Below the pieces are notes generated by a model, which was not told where the DNA came from, made no database searches, and saw only the letters and a program-made list of their open reading frames with translations. From an uncultured Oleispira sp. (GTDB taxonomy: Bacteria; Pseudomonadota; Gammaproteobacteria; Pseudomonadales; Oceanobacteraceae): a stretch of DNA of 64,000 bases. A program made the position numbers and the translations under genes. Position 1 is the first letter of the stretch. Each line of letters begins with the position of its first letter. Positions 1-7,614 of the stretch are shown here, piece after piece. The DNA lies in the NCBI GenBank assembly GCA_913061415.1, contig CAJXUD010000005.1, positions 1 through 64,000 of the forward strand, read 5' to 3'.

Positions 1-50
1 CTGTTACCGCCGTGAAAGGGCGGTGTCCTAGGCCTCTAGACGATGGGGAC
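1..50 (-). tRNA. tRNA-Glu (UUC), 5' part only
   Basis: Read on the minus strand, the first 50 bases match the 5' part of bacterial tRNA-Glu: acceptor strand starting GTCCCC at base 50, D arm with GTCTAGAGGCC, and anticodon stem CCGCC/GGCGG around the loop CTTTCAC. The anticodon TTC is at bases 16-14. The T arm and 3' end lie outside the window. Identification is by recall of the E. coli tRNA-Glu sequence, which matches almost base for base. Confidence 0.93.
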
Positions 51-72
51 GTCTTGCTAATCAACGGCGCGC

Positions 73-101
73 ATTCTATGAAGGATACGCATTTGAGTCA
101 A
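73..101 (-). promoter_or_regulatory. Sigma70 promoter of tRNA-Glu with GC-rich discriminator
   Basis: On the minus strand TTGACT (101-96), a 17-base spacer and TAGAAT (78-73) form a near-consensus sigma70 promoter. It is followed by the GC-rich discriminator GCGCGCC, typical of stable-RNA promoters under stringent control, and preceded by an A-rich stretch like an UP element. The predicted start is about 15 bases upstream of the mature tRNA 5' end. Confidence 0.8.
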
Positions 102-191
102 CACTTTTTTAAAAACTAAGAGCATTTAATTTGTTTAGCTCGTTATTTAACCAAAGCAGATACTATCAACAAAACCAATGACTTAAGCCAA

Positions 192-752
192 TTAATCCAA
201 TGAAGCCAGTACCGCTTTCAGTGTTTCTCTAAGCTGTATCATTTGCTGGGCATCGGCATCAGCTTGGCAAAGTAACGCCTGCGGGATAGGCCTTGCGGCT
301 TCTCTTAGCGCTATGCCTTTCGGTGTTAAACTTACCATCACAATACGCTCATCTTTCTCGCTTCGTTTTCTGCTGAGTAACCCTTTACCTTCCATACGCT
401 TCAATAAGGGCGTAACGGTGCCGGTATCAAGTTTTAGCTTCTCAGTTAACTGACTCACCGCTAACCTGCCCTGCTTGCTCTCTAGTTTACCCTCTGGCTT
501 ACCCTCTGGCTTACCCTCTAAGCCTTGCCACATTACAAGCATGACCAAGTATTGAGGATACGTTAAACCTAAAGGCTTTAATAAAGGCGTGTAGTTTTGG
601 ATTACCTTACGCGACAAGCTGTATAAGCTGAAACACAACTGATTATCGAGGTGCAGTTCTGGATACTGATCCAGCGGCGCTAGCTCTTGAGCCTCAGACT
701 CAAGAGGTTCAAGCTCAGGAGACACCTCGCTATGCAAATCTTCTTCTATCAA
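192..752 (-). CDS. ohrR: MarR-family organic peroxide sensor, OhrR type
   Basis: A 186-residue MarR regulator. The OhrR signature is clear: LCFSLYSLSRKV with the reactive cysteine at residue 40, then LGLTYPQYLVMLVMW, the recognition-helix region LDTGTVTPLLKRME and the wing DERIVMVSLT. OhrR proteins repress peroxide-detoxification genes until the cysteine is oxidised. Two oddities are visible: an acidic N-terminal extension of about 30 residues, and a hydrophilic insert of Glu-Gly-Lys-Pro repeats (about residues 78-92) between the helices before the recognition helix. Its start lies 4 bases after the gpx stop, so the two form one operon and autoregulation is likely. The OhrR assignment is strong; the target genes are inferred. 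Confidence 0.85.
   Translation of the reverse strand: MIEEDLHSEVSPELEPLESEAQELAPLDQYPELHLDNQLCFSLYSLSRKVIQNYTPLLKPLGLTYPQYLVMLVMWQGLEGKPEGKPEGKLESKQGRLAVSQLTEKLKLDTGTVTPLLKRMEGKGLLSRKRSEKDERIVMVSLTPKGIALREAARPIPQALLCQADADAQQMIQLRETLKAVLASLD
487..520. repeat. 12-base tandem repeat inside ohrR
   Basis: The unit ttaccctctggc occurs twice in full (487-498, 499-510) and a third time in part (511-520). On the coding strand it encodes repeated Glu-Gly-Lys-Pro in the OhrR insert. Because the unit is a multiple of three, copy-number change would keep the frame. Confidence 0.85.
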
Positions 753-756
753 TTTA

Positions 757-1236
757 TTAACCTGCTATTGCGGTTTCGATATCCGCTTTTAATGCTTCAG
801 GTTTCGTGGTCGGTGCATAACGCGTGACCTTGCCCTGTTTATTAACTAAAAACTTGGTGAAGTTCCACTTAATTTTTTTCGTACCCATAATGCCTGGTGC
901 TTGTGTTTTCAGCTCTTGATATAAAGGCGCAGTCCCGTCGCCATTCACTTCAACCTTAGAAAACATAGGAAAGCTAACGCCATAATTCTTTTGGCAAAAA
1001 CTAGCAATTTCGCTATCTGCACCTTTTTCTTGTTCGCCAAACTGATTACATGGAAAACCTAAAACCACTAAGTCTTGCGCTTTATACTCTTCATAGAGTG
1101 CTTCAAGACCTTCATATTGATTGGTAAATCCACATTTACTGGCGGTATTTACAATTAACACAACCTTACCTTCGTATTGTGAAAGATCCTGCATCTCACC
1201 TGATAGCAACGGCATTTCTTTATTCAGTAGCGACAT
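757..1236 (-). CDS. Glutathione peroxidase (thiol peroxidase, BtuE-like)
   Basis: A 159-residue glutathione-peroxidase-family enzyme that reduces hydrogen and lipid peroxides in the cytoplasm. The catalytic set is visible: cysteine (not selenocysteine) at residue 35 in NTASKCGFTNQYEGL, Gln 65 in FPCNQFGEQE, and Trp124-Asn125 in WNFTKFL. Length and motifs are normal for the short bacterial form with no signal peptide. AAGGAAT lies just ahead of the ATG. It is the first gene of a two-gene operon with ohrR, 4 bases downstream, which fits induction by peroxide. Bacterial members often use thioredoxin rather than glutathione, so the reductant is uncertain. Confidence 0.92.
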   Translation of the reverse strand: MSLLNKEMPLLSGEMQDLSQYEGKVVLIVNTASKCGFTNQYEGLEALYEEYKAQDLVVLGFPCNQFGEQEKGADSEIASFCQKNYGVSFPMFSKVEVNGDGTAPLYQELKTQAPGIMGTKKIKWNFTKFLVNKQGKVTRYAPTTKPEALKADIETAIAG

Positions 1237-1258
1237 CGTTTTATTCCTTTTTAAAACA

Positions 1259-1278
1259 TTCCATCTTTTAAGATTGAA
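1259..1278. promoter_or_regulatory. Candidate OhrR operator upstream of gpx-ohrR
   Basis: An imperfect 20-base palindrome, TTCCATCTTTTAAGATTGAA, with arms ATCTT/AAGAT around TT and outer TTC/GAA. It lies 23-42 bases upstream of the gpx start codon, where a MarR-family repressor would block transcription. It does not copy a known OhrR box, so the assignment rests on symmetry and position. Confidence 0.4.
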
Positions 1279-1410
1279 CTTTTTTAGTGTGATATTTCAG
1301 TGGTCACTATTTAAACAGTAAAAAATAGATTGTGCAAAATATTATTGCCTAAAATAGAACAACCTTCGCTCAACCCTAGTCAGCGTTCTTTTTATCAGCC
1401 TTTCTTTTTA

Positions 1411-1836
1411 TCAGCCCTTGCCTTCATCCGAGCTATTTTCATTCAACTGAAGAGAGGCCGAGTTAATACAGTATCTTAACCCTGTCGGCGCAGGCCCATC
1501 AGGAAAAACATGACCAAGGTGCGCATCGCAACGCTTACAAACAACCTCTGTACGAATCATAAAATGGCTAATATCTTTATGCTCTTCAACCGCACCCTCT
1601 TCTATCGGCTGATTAAAGCTAGGCCAACCACAGCCCGCATCAAATTTTGCCTGTGAATCAAACAAGGGTTCGCCACAACAAATGCACTGATATTGACCCG
1701 GTTTTTCACAGTCATGATACTTCCCGGTAAACGGACGCTCTGTGCCTTTTTTCTGGGTGACAAAATAACTTTCTTCATCCAGTTGCTCGGCCCATTCTGC
1801 TGGGGTTTTAACGATTTTGCCTTTATCTGAACTCAT
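1411..1836 (-). CDS. msrB: Peptide-methionine (R)-S-oxide reductase MsrB
   Basis: A 141-residue MsrB, which reduces the R-sulfoxide of oxidised methionine in proteins. Two zinc-binding pairs are present, C51-x2-C54 in CICCGEPLF and C100-x2-C103 in [12 protein letters not shown]. The catalytic cysteine is C123 in [12 protein letters not shown]. The substrate motif GCGWPSF is intact. There is no signal peptide, so the enzyme is cytoplasmic. It is transcribed in the same direction as gpx-ohrR, with about 170 bases between, which places three oxidative-damage genes together. A full-length, ordinary family member. Confidence 0.96.
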   Translation of the reverse strand: MSSDKGKIVKTPAEWAEQLDEESYFVTQKKGTERPFTGKYHDCEKPGQYQCICCGEPLFDSQAKFDAGCGWPSFNQPIEEGAVEEHKDISHFMIRTEVVCKRCDAHLGHVFPDGPAPTGLRYCINSASLQLNENSSDEGKG

Positions 1837-1940
1837 TATTTATTACTCACTTTCAATCTCTGTAATTCTTTATCATTCAAGGGTATCATTAACGACTTAA
1901 TACTCTATTGTGATTTTTTACCACTTCTTTTAAGGGCGGA

Positions 1941-3167
1941 ATGCGTTCCATGCAGGATATTCTCAAATCCAACAAACTGGCTAATGTTTTTTATGATATT
2001 CGTGGGCCCGTTGCGCATGCCGCCAAGAAAATGGAAGAAGACGGCCACCGCATTCTGAAACTGAATATTGGTAACCCAAAACCTTTTGGCTTAGATGCTC
2101 CTGAAGAGATCATCCAAGACGTTATTTTAAACCTACCTGATTCAGAAGGTTATTGCGATTCCAAAGGTCTGTTTTCAGCGCGTAAAGCCGTTATGCAATA
2201 CAGCCAGCAGAAAGGCATTAAAGACGTAGGCATCGAAGACATCATTCTGGGTAATGGCGTGAGCGAACTGATTGTGATGTCTATGCAGGGTTTGCTTAAT
2301 AGTGGTGACGAAGTCTTAATTCCATCACCCGACTACCCTCTTTGGACAGGCGCGGTGAGCTTAGCTGGCGGGACCCCTACCCATTATCATTGCGATGAAC
2401 AATCCAACTGGTTTCCAGACATGGATGACATTCGCAAAAAAGTTAATAAGAAAACCAAAGCTCTGGTACTGATTAACCCAAACAACCCTACCGGTGCGGT
2501 TTATCCTGATGAAGTCCTATTAGAGCTCATTCAGATTGCTCGCGAAAATAACCTGATTATTTTCTCAGATGAAATCTACGATAAAATCTTATTTGATGGC
2601 GCGACTCATACGTCTACAGCCTCACTCGCAGATGACTTATTATTCATCACGTTTAACGGCTTATCGAAAAACTATCGTCTTGCAGGTTTTCGCGCAGGCT
2701 GGATGATTATCAGTGGCGCAAAACATAAAGCAAAAGATTATATCGAAGGCTTAGAAATGCTTGCTTCTATGCGTCTTTGTGCAAACGTACCGTCGCAACA
2801 CGCTATTCAAACATCACTGGGAGGATACCAAAGCATTGATGACTTGGTTGCGCCCGGTGGCCGTATATATGAACAGCGCAATATTGCTTACGAAGCCTTA
2901 AATAGCATCCCAGGCATTAGCTGCACAAAACCAATGGGCGCTCTATATTGCTTCCCGAAAGTCGATATCAAAAAGTTCAACATTCATAATGATGAACGCA
3001 TGGTTTTAGACTTATTAGAACAGCAAAAGATACTGATCGTTCATGGCAGCGCATTCAACTGGAAGCAGCCAGATCACTTCCGAGTTGTTTTCTTGCCTCG
3101 CCCTGAAGACCTGAGTCTTGCCCTTGATAAAATGGGTCAGTTCTTTTCGACCTACAAGCAGTTGTAA
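1941..3167 (+). CDS. alaA: Glutamate-pyruvate aminotransferase AlaA
   Basis: A 408-residue fold-type I PLP aminotransferase. The N-terminal SNKLANVFYDIRGPV and LKLNIGNPKPFGLDAP are diagnostic of AlaA (YfbQ), which makes alanine from pyruvate and glutamate. PLP-site motifs are present: NPNNPTGAVY, SDEIYDK, and the Schiff-base lysine K243 in GLSKNYRLAGFRAGW. The start is uncertain by three codons, since a second ATG lies at 1950. The gene is divergent from msrB. A small unknown gene follows 9 bases downstream and may be cotranscribed. Confidence 0.93.
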   Translation: MRSMQDILKSNKLANVFYDIRGPVAHAAKKMEEDGHRILKLNIGNPKPFGLDAPEEIIQDVILNLPDSEGYCDSKGLFSARKAVMQYSQQKGIKDVGIEDIILGNGVSELIVMSMQGLLNSGDEVLIPSPDYPLWTGAVSLAGGTPTHYHCDEQSNWFPDMDDIRKKVNKKTKALVLINPNNPTGAVYPDEVLLELIQIARENNLIIFSDEIYDKILFDGATHTSTASLADDLLFITFNGLSKNYRLAGFRAGWMIISGAKHKAKDYIEGLEMLASMRLCANVPSQHAIQTSLGGYQSIDDLVAPGGRIYEQRNIAYEALNSIPGISCTKPMGALYCFPKVDIKKFNIHNDERMVLDLLEQQKILIVHGSAFNWKQPDHFRVVFLPRPEDLSLALDKMGQFFSTYKQL

Positions 3168-3176
3168 TTTAATAAC

Positions 3177-3569
3177 ATGCTTGATGTTCATATTGATGAC
3201 TTCTTTAAAGACTGTGCAGTAATCTTACTGCACGGCTTTAAATACTTCCCCGCTAAGCAAGTTTTATATGTTGAAGACATTAGCGGCCCAGACGAAGCCG
3301 ATGAGTTTGGCTTACACAGCCCAAGGCACATCGCAGCATTCGGTGCCATTGTTTGGCTGCAAGAAGAAGGCTACATTCGCTTTAGTGAAATAGACCGCCA
3401 AGAGTCAGTGGATGACTTTGTACTGGCCAGTAAAGCTTTCTCGCGCTTATTAAAAGCAGAAACCGAAGAGCCAACGACCAGCCTTGCTCAAAAAATTGAA
3501 TTCGCTCGCCTGCAACACGATTCAAGCTTATTAGCACGCCTAATGAGAGATCATTTCTTAACAATCTAG
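3177..3569 (+). CDS. Conserved-looking hypothetical protein
   Basis: A 130-residue soluble acidic protein that I do not recognise. It has no signal peptide or membrane segment. Visible segments include LLHGFKYFPAKQVLYVEDI, a GLHSPRHIAAFGAIVWLQEEGYI stretch that could be a small winged-helix or helical region, and a C-terminal helical part rich in leucine and arginine. It starts 9 bases after alaA and ends before the Fur-type site of the iron operon, so it most likely belongs to the alaA transcript. Codon use and length look like a real gene; function unknown. Confidence 0.75.
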   Translation: MLDVHIDDFFKDCAVILLHGFKYFPAKQVLYVEDISGPDEADEFGLHSPRHIAAFGAIVWLQEEGYIRFSEIDRQESVDDFVLASKAFSRLLKAETEEPTTSLAQKIEFARLQHDSSLLARLMRDHFLTI

Positions 3570-3670
3570 ATCTGCTCACCCACTCAAAATTTGTTTTCTG
3601 ACCAATCTTTACTTATTTGTTGAAAAGAATAATCACAAAATACTGTTCTTAGTCCAACTTACTGTTAAGA

Positions 3671-3690
3671 TAGTAATGGTTATCATTTAC
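3671..3690. promoter_or_regulatory. Fur-box-like site
   Basis: tagtaatggttatcatttac matches the core of the Fur consensus GATAATGATAATCATTATC (AATG-n-T-n-ATCATT). It sits 18 bases before the start codon of the iron-binding protein gene. Fur with Fe2+ would repress the iron transporter when iron is plentiful. Confidence 0.65.
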
Positions 3691-3707
3691 TAATCTTAGG
3701 AAGCCTT

Positions 3708-4718
3708 ATGCGATCCCTTTTATTAACTCTAGCTTTAGCATCATCCAGCCTTCTAACAGGCATTACTCAGGCTGAACAAGTCAATATTTATTCATTTCGC
3801 CAGCCGTTTTTAATTGAGCCTATTTTGGCGGAGTTTACGAAAAGCACCGGTATTGAAACTAAGGTTATCTTTGCTAAAAAAGGCCTTATTCAACGCCTTC
3901 AGCGCGAAGGTGATTTATCCCCTGCCGACTTAGTACTTACCTCAGACTTCAGTAAGTTATTACAATTAAAAGAAGATGGATTGAGTCAGGCTTATCAGCT
4001 TTCTGAAGACCTAAGCCATATACCAACACAGTTTCGTGATTCAGAAAATCACTGGCTAGCCCTCACCAAGCGTGTCCGTAACGTTTACTCTTCAAAAGAA
4101 CGCGCTGGCGACCTTAGCAACATTCGCTACGAAGACCTAGCCGATGCTAAATTCAAAGGCCGTATCTGCACTCGCTCTGGCAAACACCCTTACAATTTAG
4201 GCCTAGTCGCTTCTATGATTGCTCATCACGGTGAAGCCGAGACTGAAAACTGGCTAAAAGGTGTAAAAGCTAACTTAGCGCGCAAGCCACAAGGTAACGA
4301 TCGTGGCCAAGTAAAAGCGATTAAAGAAGGTCTGTGCGACATTTCCTTAGGCAACAGCTATTACTTAGGGAAGATGCTACAAGATCCTAAGCAGGTACCT
4401 TGGGCAGAAGCTGTTAACCTAAACTTCCCTAACCAAGAAGATCGTGGCTCTCATATTAACGTGTCTGGCGCCGTCATTGCCAAATACGCACCCCACAAAA
4501 AATCCGCGCAAAAGCTGCTTGAATTTTTAGCGGCAAAGAAAGCTCAAAGCTTATACGCCGACCTGAACATGGAATACCCTGTTTCTCCTGATGCAGAGCC
4601 TAATGCACTAGTAAAAGGCTGGGGCGAGTTTAAAGAAGACACATTACCGCTAGAAAAAATTGCTGAAAACCGCAAGCAAGCATTAAAATTGCTCGACAAG
4701 GTTCATTTTGATTTATAA
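3708..4718 (+). CDS. fbpA: Periplasmic ferric-iron-binding protein of an ABC transporter
   Basis: A 336-residue solute-binding protein of the FbpA/FutA/HitA class. Residues 1-22 form a signal peptide ending before EQVNIYS. The fold's opening VNIYSFRQPFLIEPILAEFTK is typical. The adjacent tyrosines Y218-Y219 in GNSYYLGKM match the Fe3+-coordinating pair of this family, and NVSGAVIAKYAP is the usual C-lobe motif. AGGA lies 6-9 bases before the ATG. It heads the operon with a fused permease and an ATPase and has a Fur-like box upstream, which supports iron as the substrate. The exact family name (fbp, fut, hit, afu) is a matter of choice. Confidence 0.9.
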   Translation: MRSLLLTLALASSSLLTGITQAEQVNIYSFRQPFLIEPILAEFTKSTGIETKVIFAKKGLIQRLQREGDLSPADLVLTSDFSKLLQLKEDGLSQAYQLSEDLSHIPTQFRDSENHWLALTKRVRNVYSSKERAGDLSNIRYEDLADAKFKGRICTRSGKHPYNLGLVASMIAHHGEAETENWLKGVKANLARKPQGNDRGQVKAIKEGLCDISLGNSYYLGKMLQDPKQVPWAEAVNLNFPNQEDRGSHINVSGAVIAKYAPHKKSAQKLLEFLAAKKAQSLYADLNMEYPVSPDAEPNALVKGWGEFKEDTLPLEKIAENRKQALKLLDKVHFDL

Positions 4719-4787
4719 TACAAAAACCAATCGATATACGAATCGTTACGATTGTTATTGTTATTGAATTAAAAGTAACCGAATTAA

Positions 4788-6452
4788 ATGAATGTAAAAC
4801 CTAATACAAGCCCGCGCATTGCGGGCTTTATCATGTCTGTAAGCACTGCATTAATTTGCTTCGTCATGCTTATGCCCATTATCGCCCTACTCTTTGAATC
4901 CCTTGCAAGCATGGTATTCATTGACGAAGGAGATACTACGTTCGGCAATTTAATCGATACGGTTTTACTCGAATACGTTCAAAATAGCCTGTCGATTGTT
5001 TTTGGGACCTTAGTATTTGCTTGTGCATTCGCAATCGCACCCGCTTGGTGGTGTGCTCGCTATGAATTTACAGGAAGACGATACTTACAATGGATGATGG
5101 TTTTTCCTCTGGCAATACCCGCCTATATTTCAGCCTATATCTATACCGATGCACTGGATTATGCGGGCCCCATTCAATCTAGCTTAAGGGTATTATTTGG
5201 CTGGCAATCCCCCAATGATTATTGGTTTATTGATATCCGTAGCCGCTGGGGAGCCAGTTTAATGCTGGGTCTCGCGCTTTACCCCTACATATTTCTATTA
5301 TTGCGCAATACCTTCCAACAAAGCTCAGAAAGCTTAAGCCAAGCCGCTCAGCTGATGGGCGCTAGTCAACGTAAAATATTTTGGACGATTCACCTTCCTT
5401 TAGCACGACCCGCCCTTGCGGTTGGCTGCACATTGGTCGCCATGGAATCTCTAGCGGATTATGGCACAGTGCAATTATTTGCCATTAATACCTTAACAAC
5501 TGCAATCTATGACAGCTGGTTGGTTTATGGCAGCCTAGCAAGTGCCGCTAAGATTTCTTGTTTAACGCTTTTATTTGTCGTTAGCCTGACGGCCCTAGAA
5601 AAATACAGCCGCAAAAGGCAGCTTCACTTTAATAGTCGTACCGGCAAAAGCACTGAGCCTGTCAAAGCGAGTCGCCTTAGAGCCTTGAGTATTTGGGCTT
5701 TCTGCGGTTTGGTTTTTTGCTTAGGCTTTTTGATACCTTTGATAACCTTAATCGGCTATTGCGTCGACTATTGGTTAGAAAACAGCAATAGTAAGGTGTG
5801 GCTACATGCTCAAGATACTTTTATGCTGGCGGCCAGTGCTGCATTTATTGCTACAGTTATTGCGATTCTATTCAATAGCCAGCAACGCTTTACCCCCAGC
5901 ACTCAAAACCAATCGAAGCTGAGCTTATCATCACTGGGTTATGCCATTCCCGGTACGGTATTAGCGATTGGCATTCTTATTCCACTGAGTCAGCTGGACA
6001 TAGGACTGAATCATTTCATTCAATGGTTAGGCTTTGAAAAAGTAGGTCTTATATTTTCTGGAACCAGCTTTGCCCTAATCATCGCATTCGTTATTCGCTT
6101 TTCAGCGATAGGCAACGGCAGTATTCAAGCCGCTTACAAACAGATGCCGACCAACCTTGATTCAGCATCAACCATGCTTAAGGCCTCTCGATTTAAAACC
6201 TTTCACAAAATACATCTACCCATTTTACGACCCGCGCTAGTGAGTGCTTTTCTACTGGTCTTTATTGAATGTGTAAAAGAGCTACCCGCCTCTTTGCTTT
6301 TGCGCCCCTTTGACTTTGAAACCTTGGCAACCTATGTTTTCCAATTTGCCTCTGATGAACAATTAGAACATGCTGCGTCGAGCGCACTCCTTATTATTGT
6401 CGTTAGCCTACTCCCTATTCTGCTGCTTAGCCGTAGCCAGAAGATGCAATAA
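4788..6452 (+). CDS. fbpB: Ferric iron ABC transporter permease, two fused domains
   Basis: A 554-residue inner-membrane permease with about twelve predicted membrane segments arranged as two homologous halves. Each half carries an EAA-type coupling loop: ASQRKIFWTIHLPLARPALAV in the first and ASRFKTFHKIHLPILRPALVS in the second. This fused layout is typical of FbpB/HitB/FutB transporters. It follows the binding-protein gene after 69 bases, which contain a 13-base palindrome (4741-4753), and precedes the ATPase gene. It forms the iron channel across the inner membrane. Confidence 0.92.
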   Translation: MNVKPNTSPRIAGFIMSVSTALICFVMLMPIIALLFESLASMVFIDEGDTTFGNLIDTVLLEYVQNSLSIVFGTLVFACAFAIAPAWWCARYEFTGRRYLQWMMVFPLAIPAYISAYIYTDALDYAGPIQSSLRVLFGWQSPNDYWFIDIRSRWGASLMLGLALYPYIFLLLRNTFQQSSESLSQAAQLMGASQRKIFWTIHLPLARPALAVGCTLVAMESLADYGTVQLFAINTLTTAIYDSWLVYGSLASAAKISCLTLLFVVSLTALEKYSRKRQLHFNSRTGKSTEPVKASRLRALSIWAFCGLVFCLGFLIPLITLIGYCVDYWLENSNSKVWLHAQDTFMLAASAAFIATVIAILFNSQQRFTPSTQNQSKLSLSSLGYAIPGTVLAIGILIPLSQLDIGLNHFIQWLGFEKVGLIFSGTSFALIIAFVIRFSAIGNGSIQAAYKQMPTNLDSASTMLKASRFKTFHKIHLPILRPALVSAFLLVFIECVKELPASLLLRPFDFETLATYVFQFASDEQLEHAASSALLIIVVSLLPILLLSRSQKMQ

Positions 6453-6467
6453 GGCGACACATTCGGT

Positions 6468-7556
6468 ATGAAAGATCACACTATGAGTTATGAAGAACCT
6501 GTTTCAAGCAAAGACATCGCGCTTGAATTGTTTAATATTCAATTAGCAATTGATAAGCAAAAAATTCTGCAAGCATTAACGTTCGATCTTATAGAAGGAG
6601 AAATCCTTTGTCTGCTTGGCCCTAGTGGTTGCGGAAAAACGACGGCATTAAAAGCGATTGCAGGCCTTTCGATTCCTCAAAAAGGCCAGATAAGCTTATT
6701 TGGCGACACGGTTTTTTCAGAGCAAAAGATCAACCAGCCACCTGAAGAACGTTCAATTGGTTTTATCTTTCAAGATTATGCGCTTTTTCCACACATGACC
6801 GTTGGCCAAAATATCGCGTACGGTTTATCCCACCTAGATAAACCGGCAAGACAGCTGCGCATTAGAGAGAGCTTAGAGCTTGTAGAATTGGCGGACCTAG
6901 AGCACCGCTACCCCCATGAATTATCTGGTGGTCAGCAACAGCGTATCGCTGTCGCCCGTGCACTTGCGCCTAAGCCAAAGCTACTATTAATGGATGAGCC
7001 CTTCTCAAACATTGATGGCCAAGTGAAACGTCGCATGATGGCAGATCTGCGCCAGTTACTTAAAAAACACAACATCAGCTGTATTTTTGTGACGCACGCA
7101 AAAGACGAAGCCTTTGCTTTTGCAGATAAAACGGCCGTGATGGTAAATGGGCGTATTGAACAACTCGACATCCCTGCCAAAGTGTTCAACAATCCAAATA
7201 CACTGGCCGTCGCAGAATTCATGGAATGTGGTAACCTTGCAACGCTGAAACACAGCCAGCAAGTTTTGGATAGAATTCCAAGCCAATGGCCTAGAGATAT
7301 CGACAACTCTGGCTACTGGCTATTCAAGCCTCAATATTTAGTGCTAAGCCACAGTTTCCAAAATACAGGAATCACGCTTATCGATAGCACCTATATTGGT
7401 CGCGGCTATCAGCATGAAATTGCCATTAGCTTGACGAAGAACAATCGAGGTTCAACAGTTATCTGGAAAGCGGAAACAGAAGCACCACTAGGTATCGCCA
7501 TTGGCGAAAACATTGCACTTGAGTACGAACAGATGCCACACTGGTTACAGAACTAA
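6468..7556 (+). CDS. fbpC: Ferric iron ABC transporter ATPase
   Basis: A 362-residue ABC ATPase. Walker A is LLGPSGCGKTTALKAIAG, the Q-loop FIFQDYALFPHMTV, the signature LSGGQQQRIAVARAL, Walker B LLLMDEPFSNID, and the switch histidine is in FVTHAKDEA. The length beyond residue 250 fits the C-terminal regulatory (TOBE-like) domain of Fbp/Pot-type ATPases. It lies 15 bases after the permease stop and powers the iron transporter. A second ATG at 6483 is a possible start, since neither has a strong ribosome site. Confidence 0.92.
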   Translation: MKDHTMSYEEPVSSKDIALELFNIQLAIDKQKILQALTFDLIEGEILCLLGPSGCGKTTALKAIAGLSIPQKGQISLFGDTVFSEQKINQPPEERSIGFIFQDYALFPHMTVGQNIAYGLSHLDKPARQLRIRESLELVELADLEHRYPHELSGGQQQRIAVARALAPKPKLLLMDEPFSNIDGQVKRRMMADLRQLLKKHNISCIFVTHAKDEAFAFADKTAVMVNGRIEQLDIPAKVFNNPNTLAVAEFMECGNLATLKHSQQVLDRIPSQWPRDIDNSGYWLFKPQYLVLSHSFQNTGITLIDSTYIGRGYQHEIAISLTKNNRGSTVIWKAETEAPLGIAIGENIALEYEQMPHWLQN

Positions 7557-7614
7557 CAATAAATCAACCAAAGAACACGGCACTGCTTTATACTAAATTA
7601 CTTAAATACGGACT

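Noticed and set aside
4741-4753. Palindrome AATCG-TTA-CGATT ahead of the iron permease gene
   Set aside because: It lies between cotranscribed genes, matches no known operator and is short enough to arise by chance.
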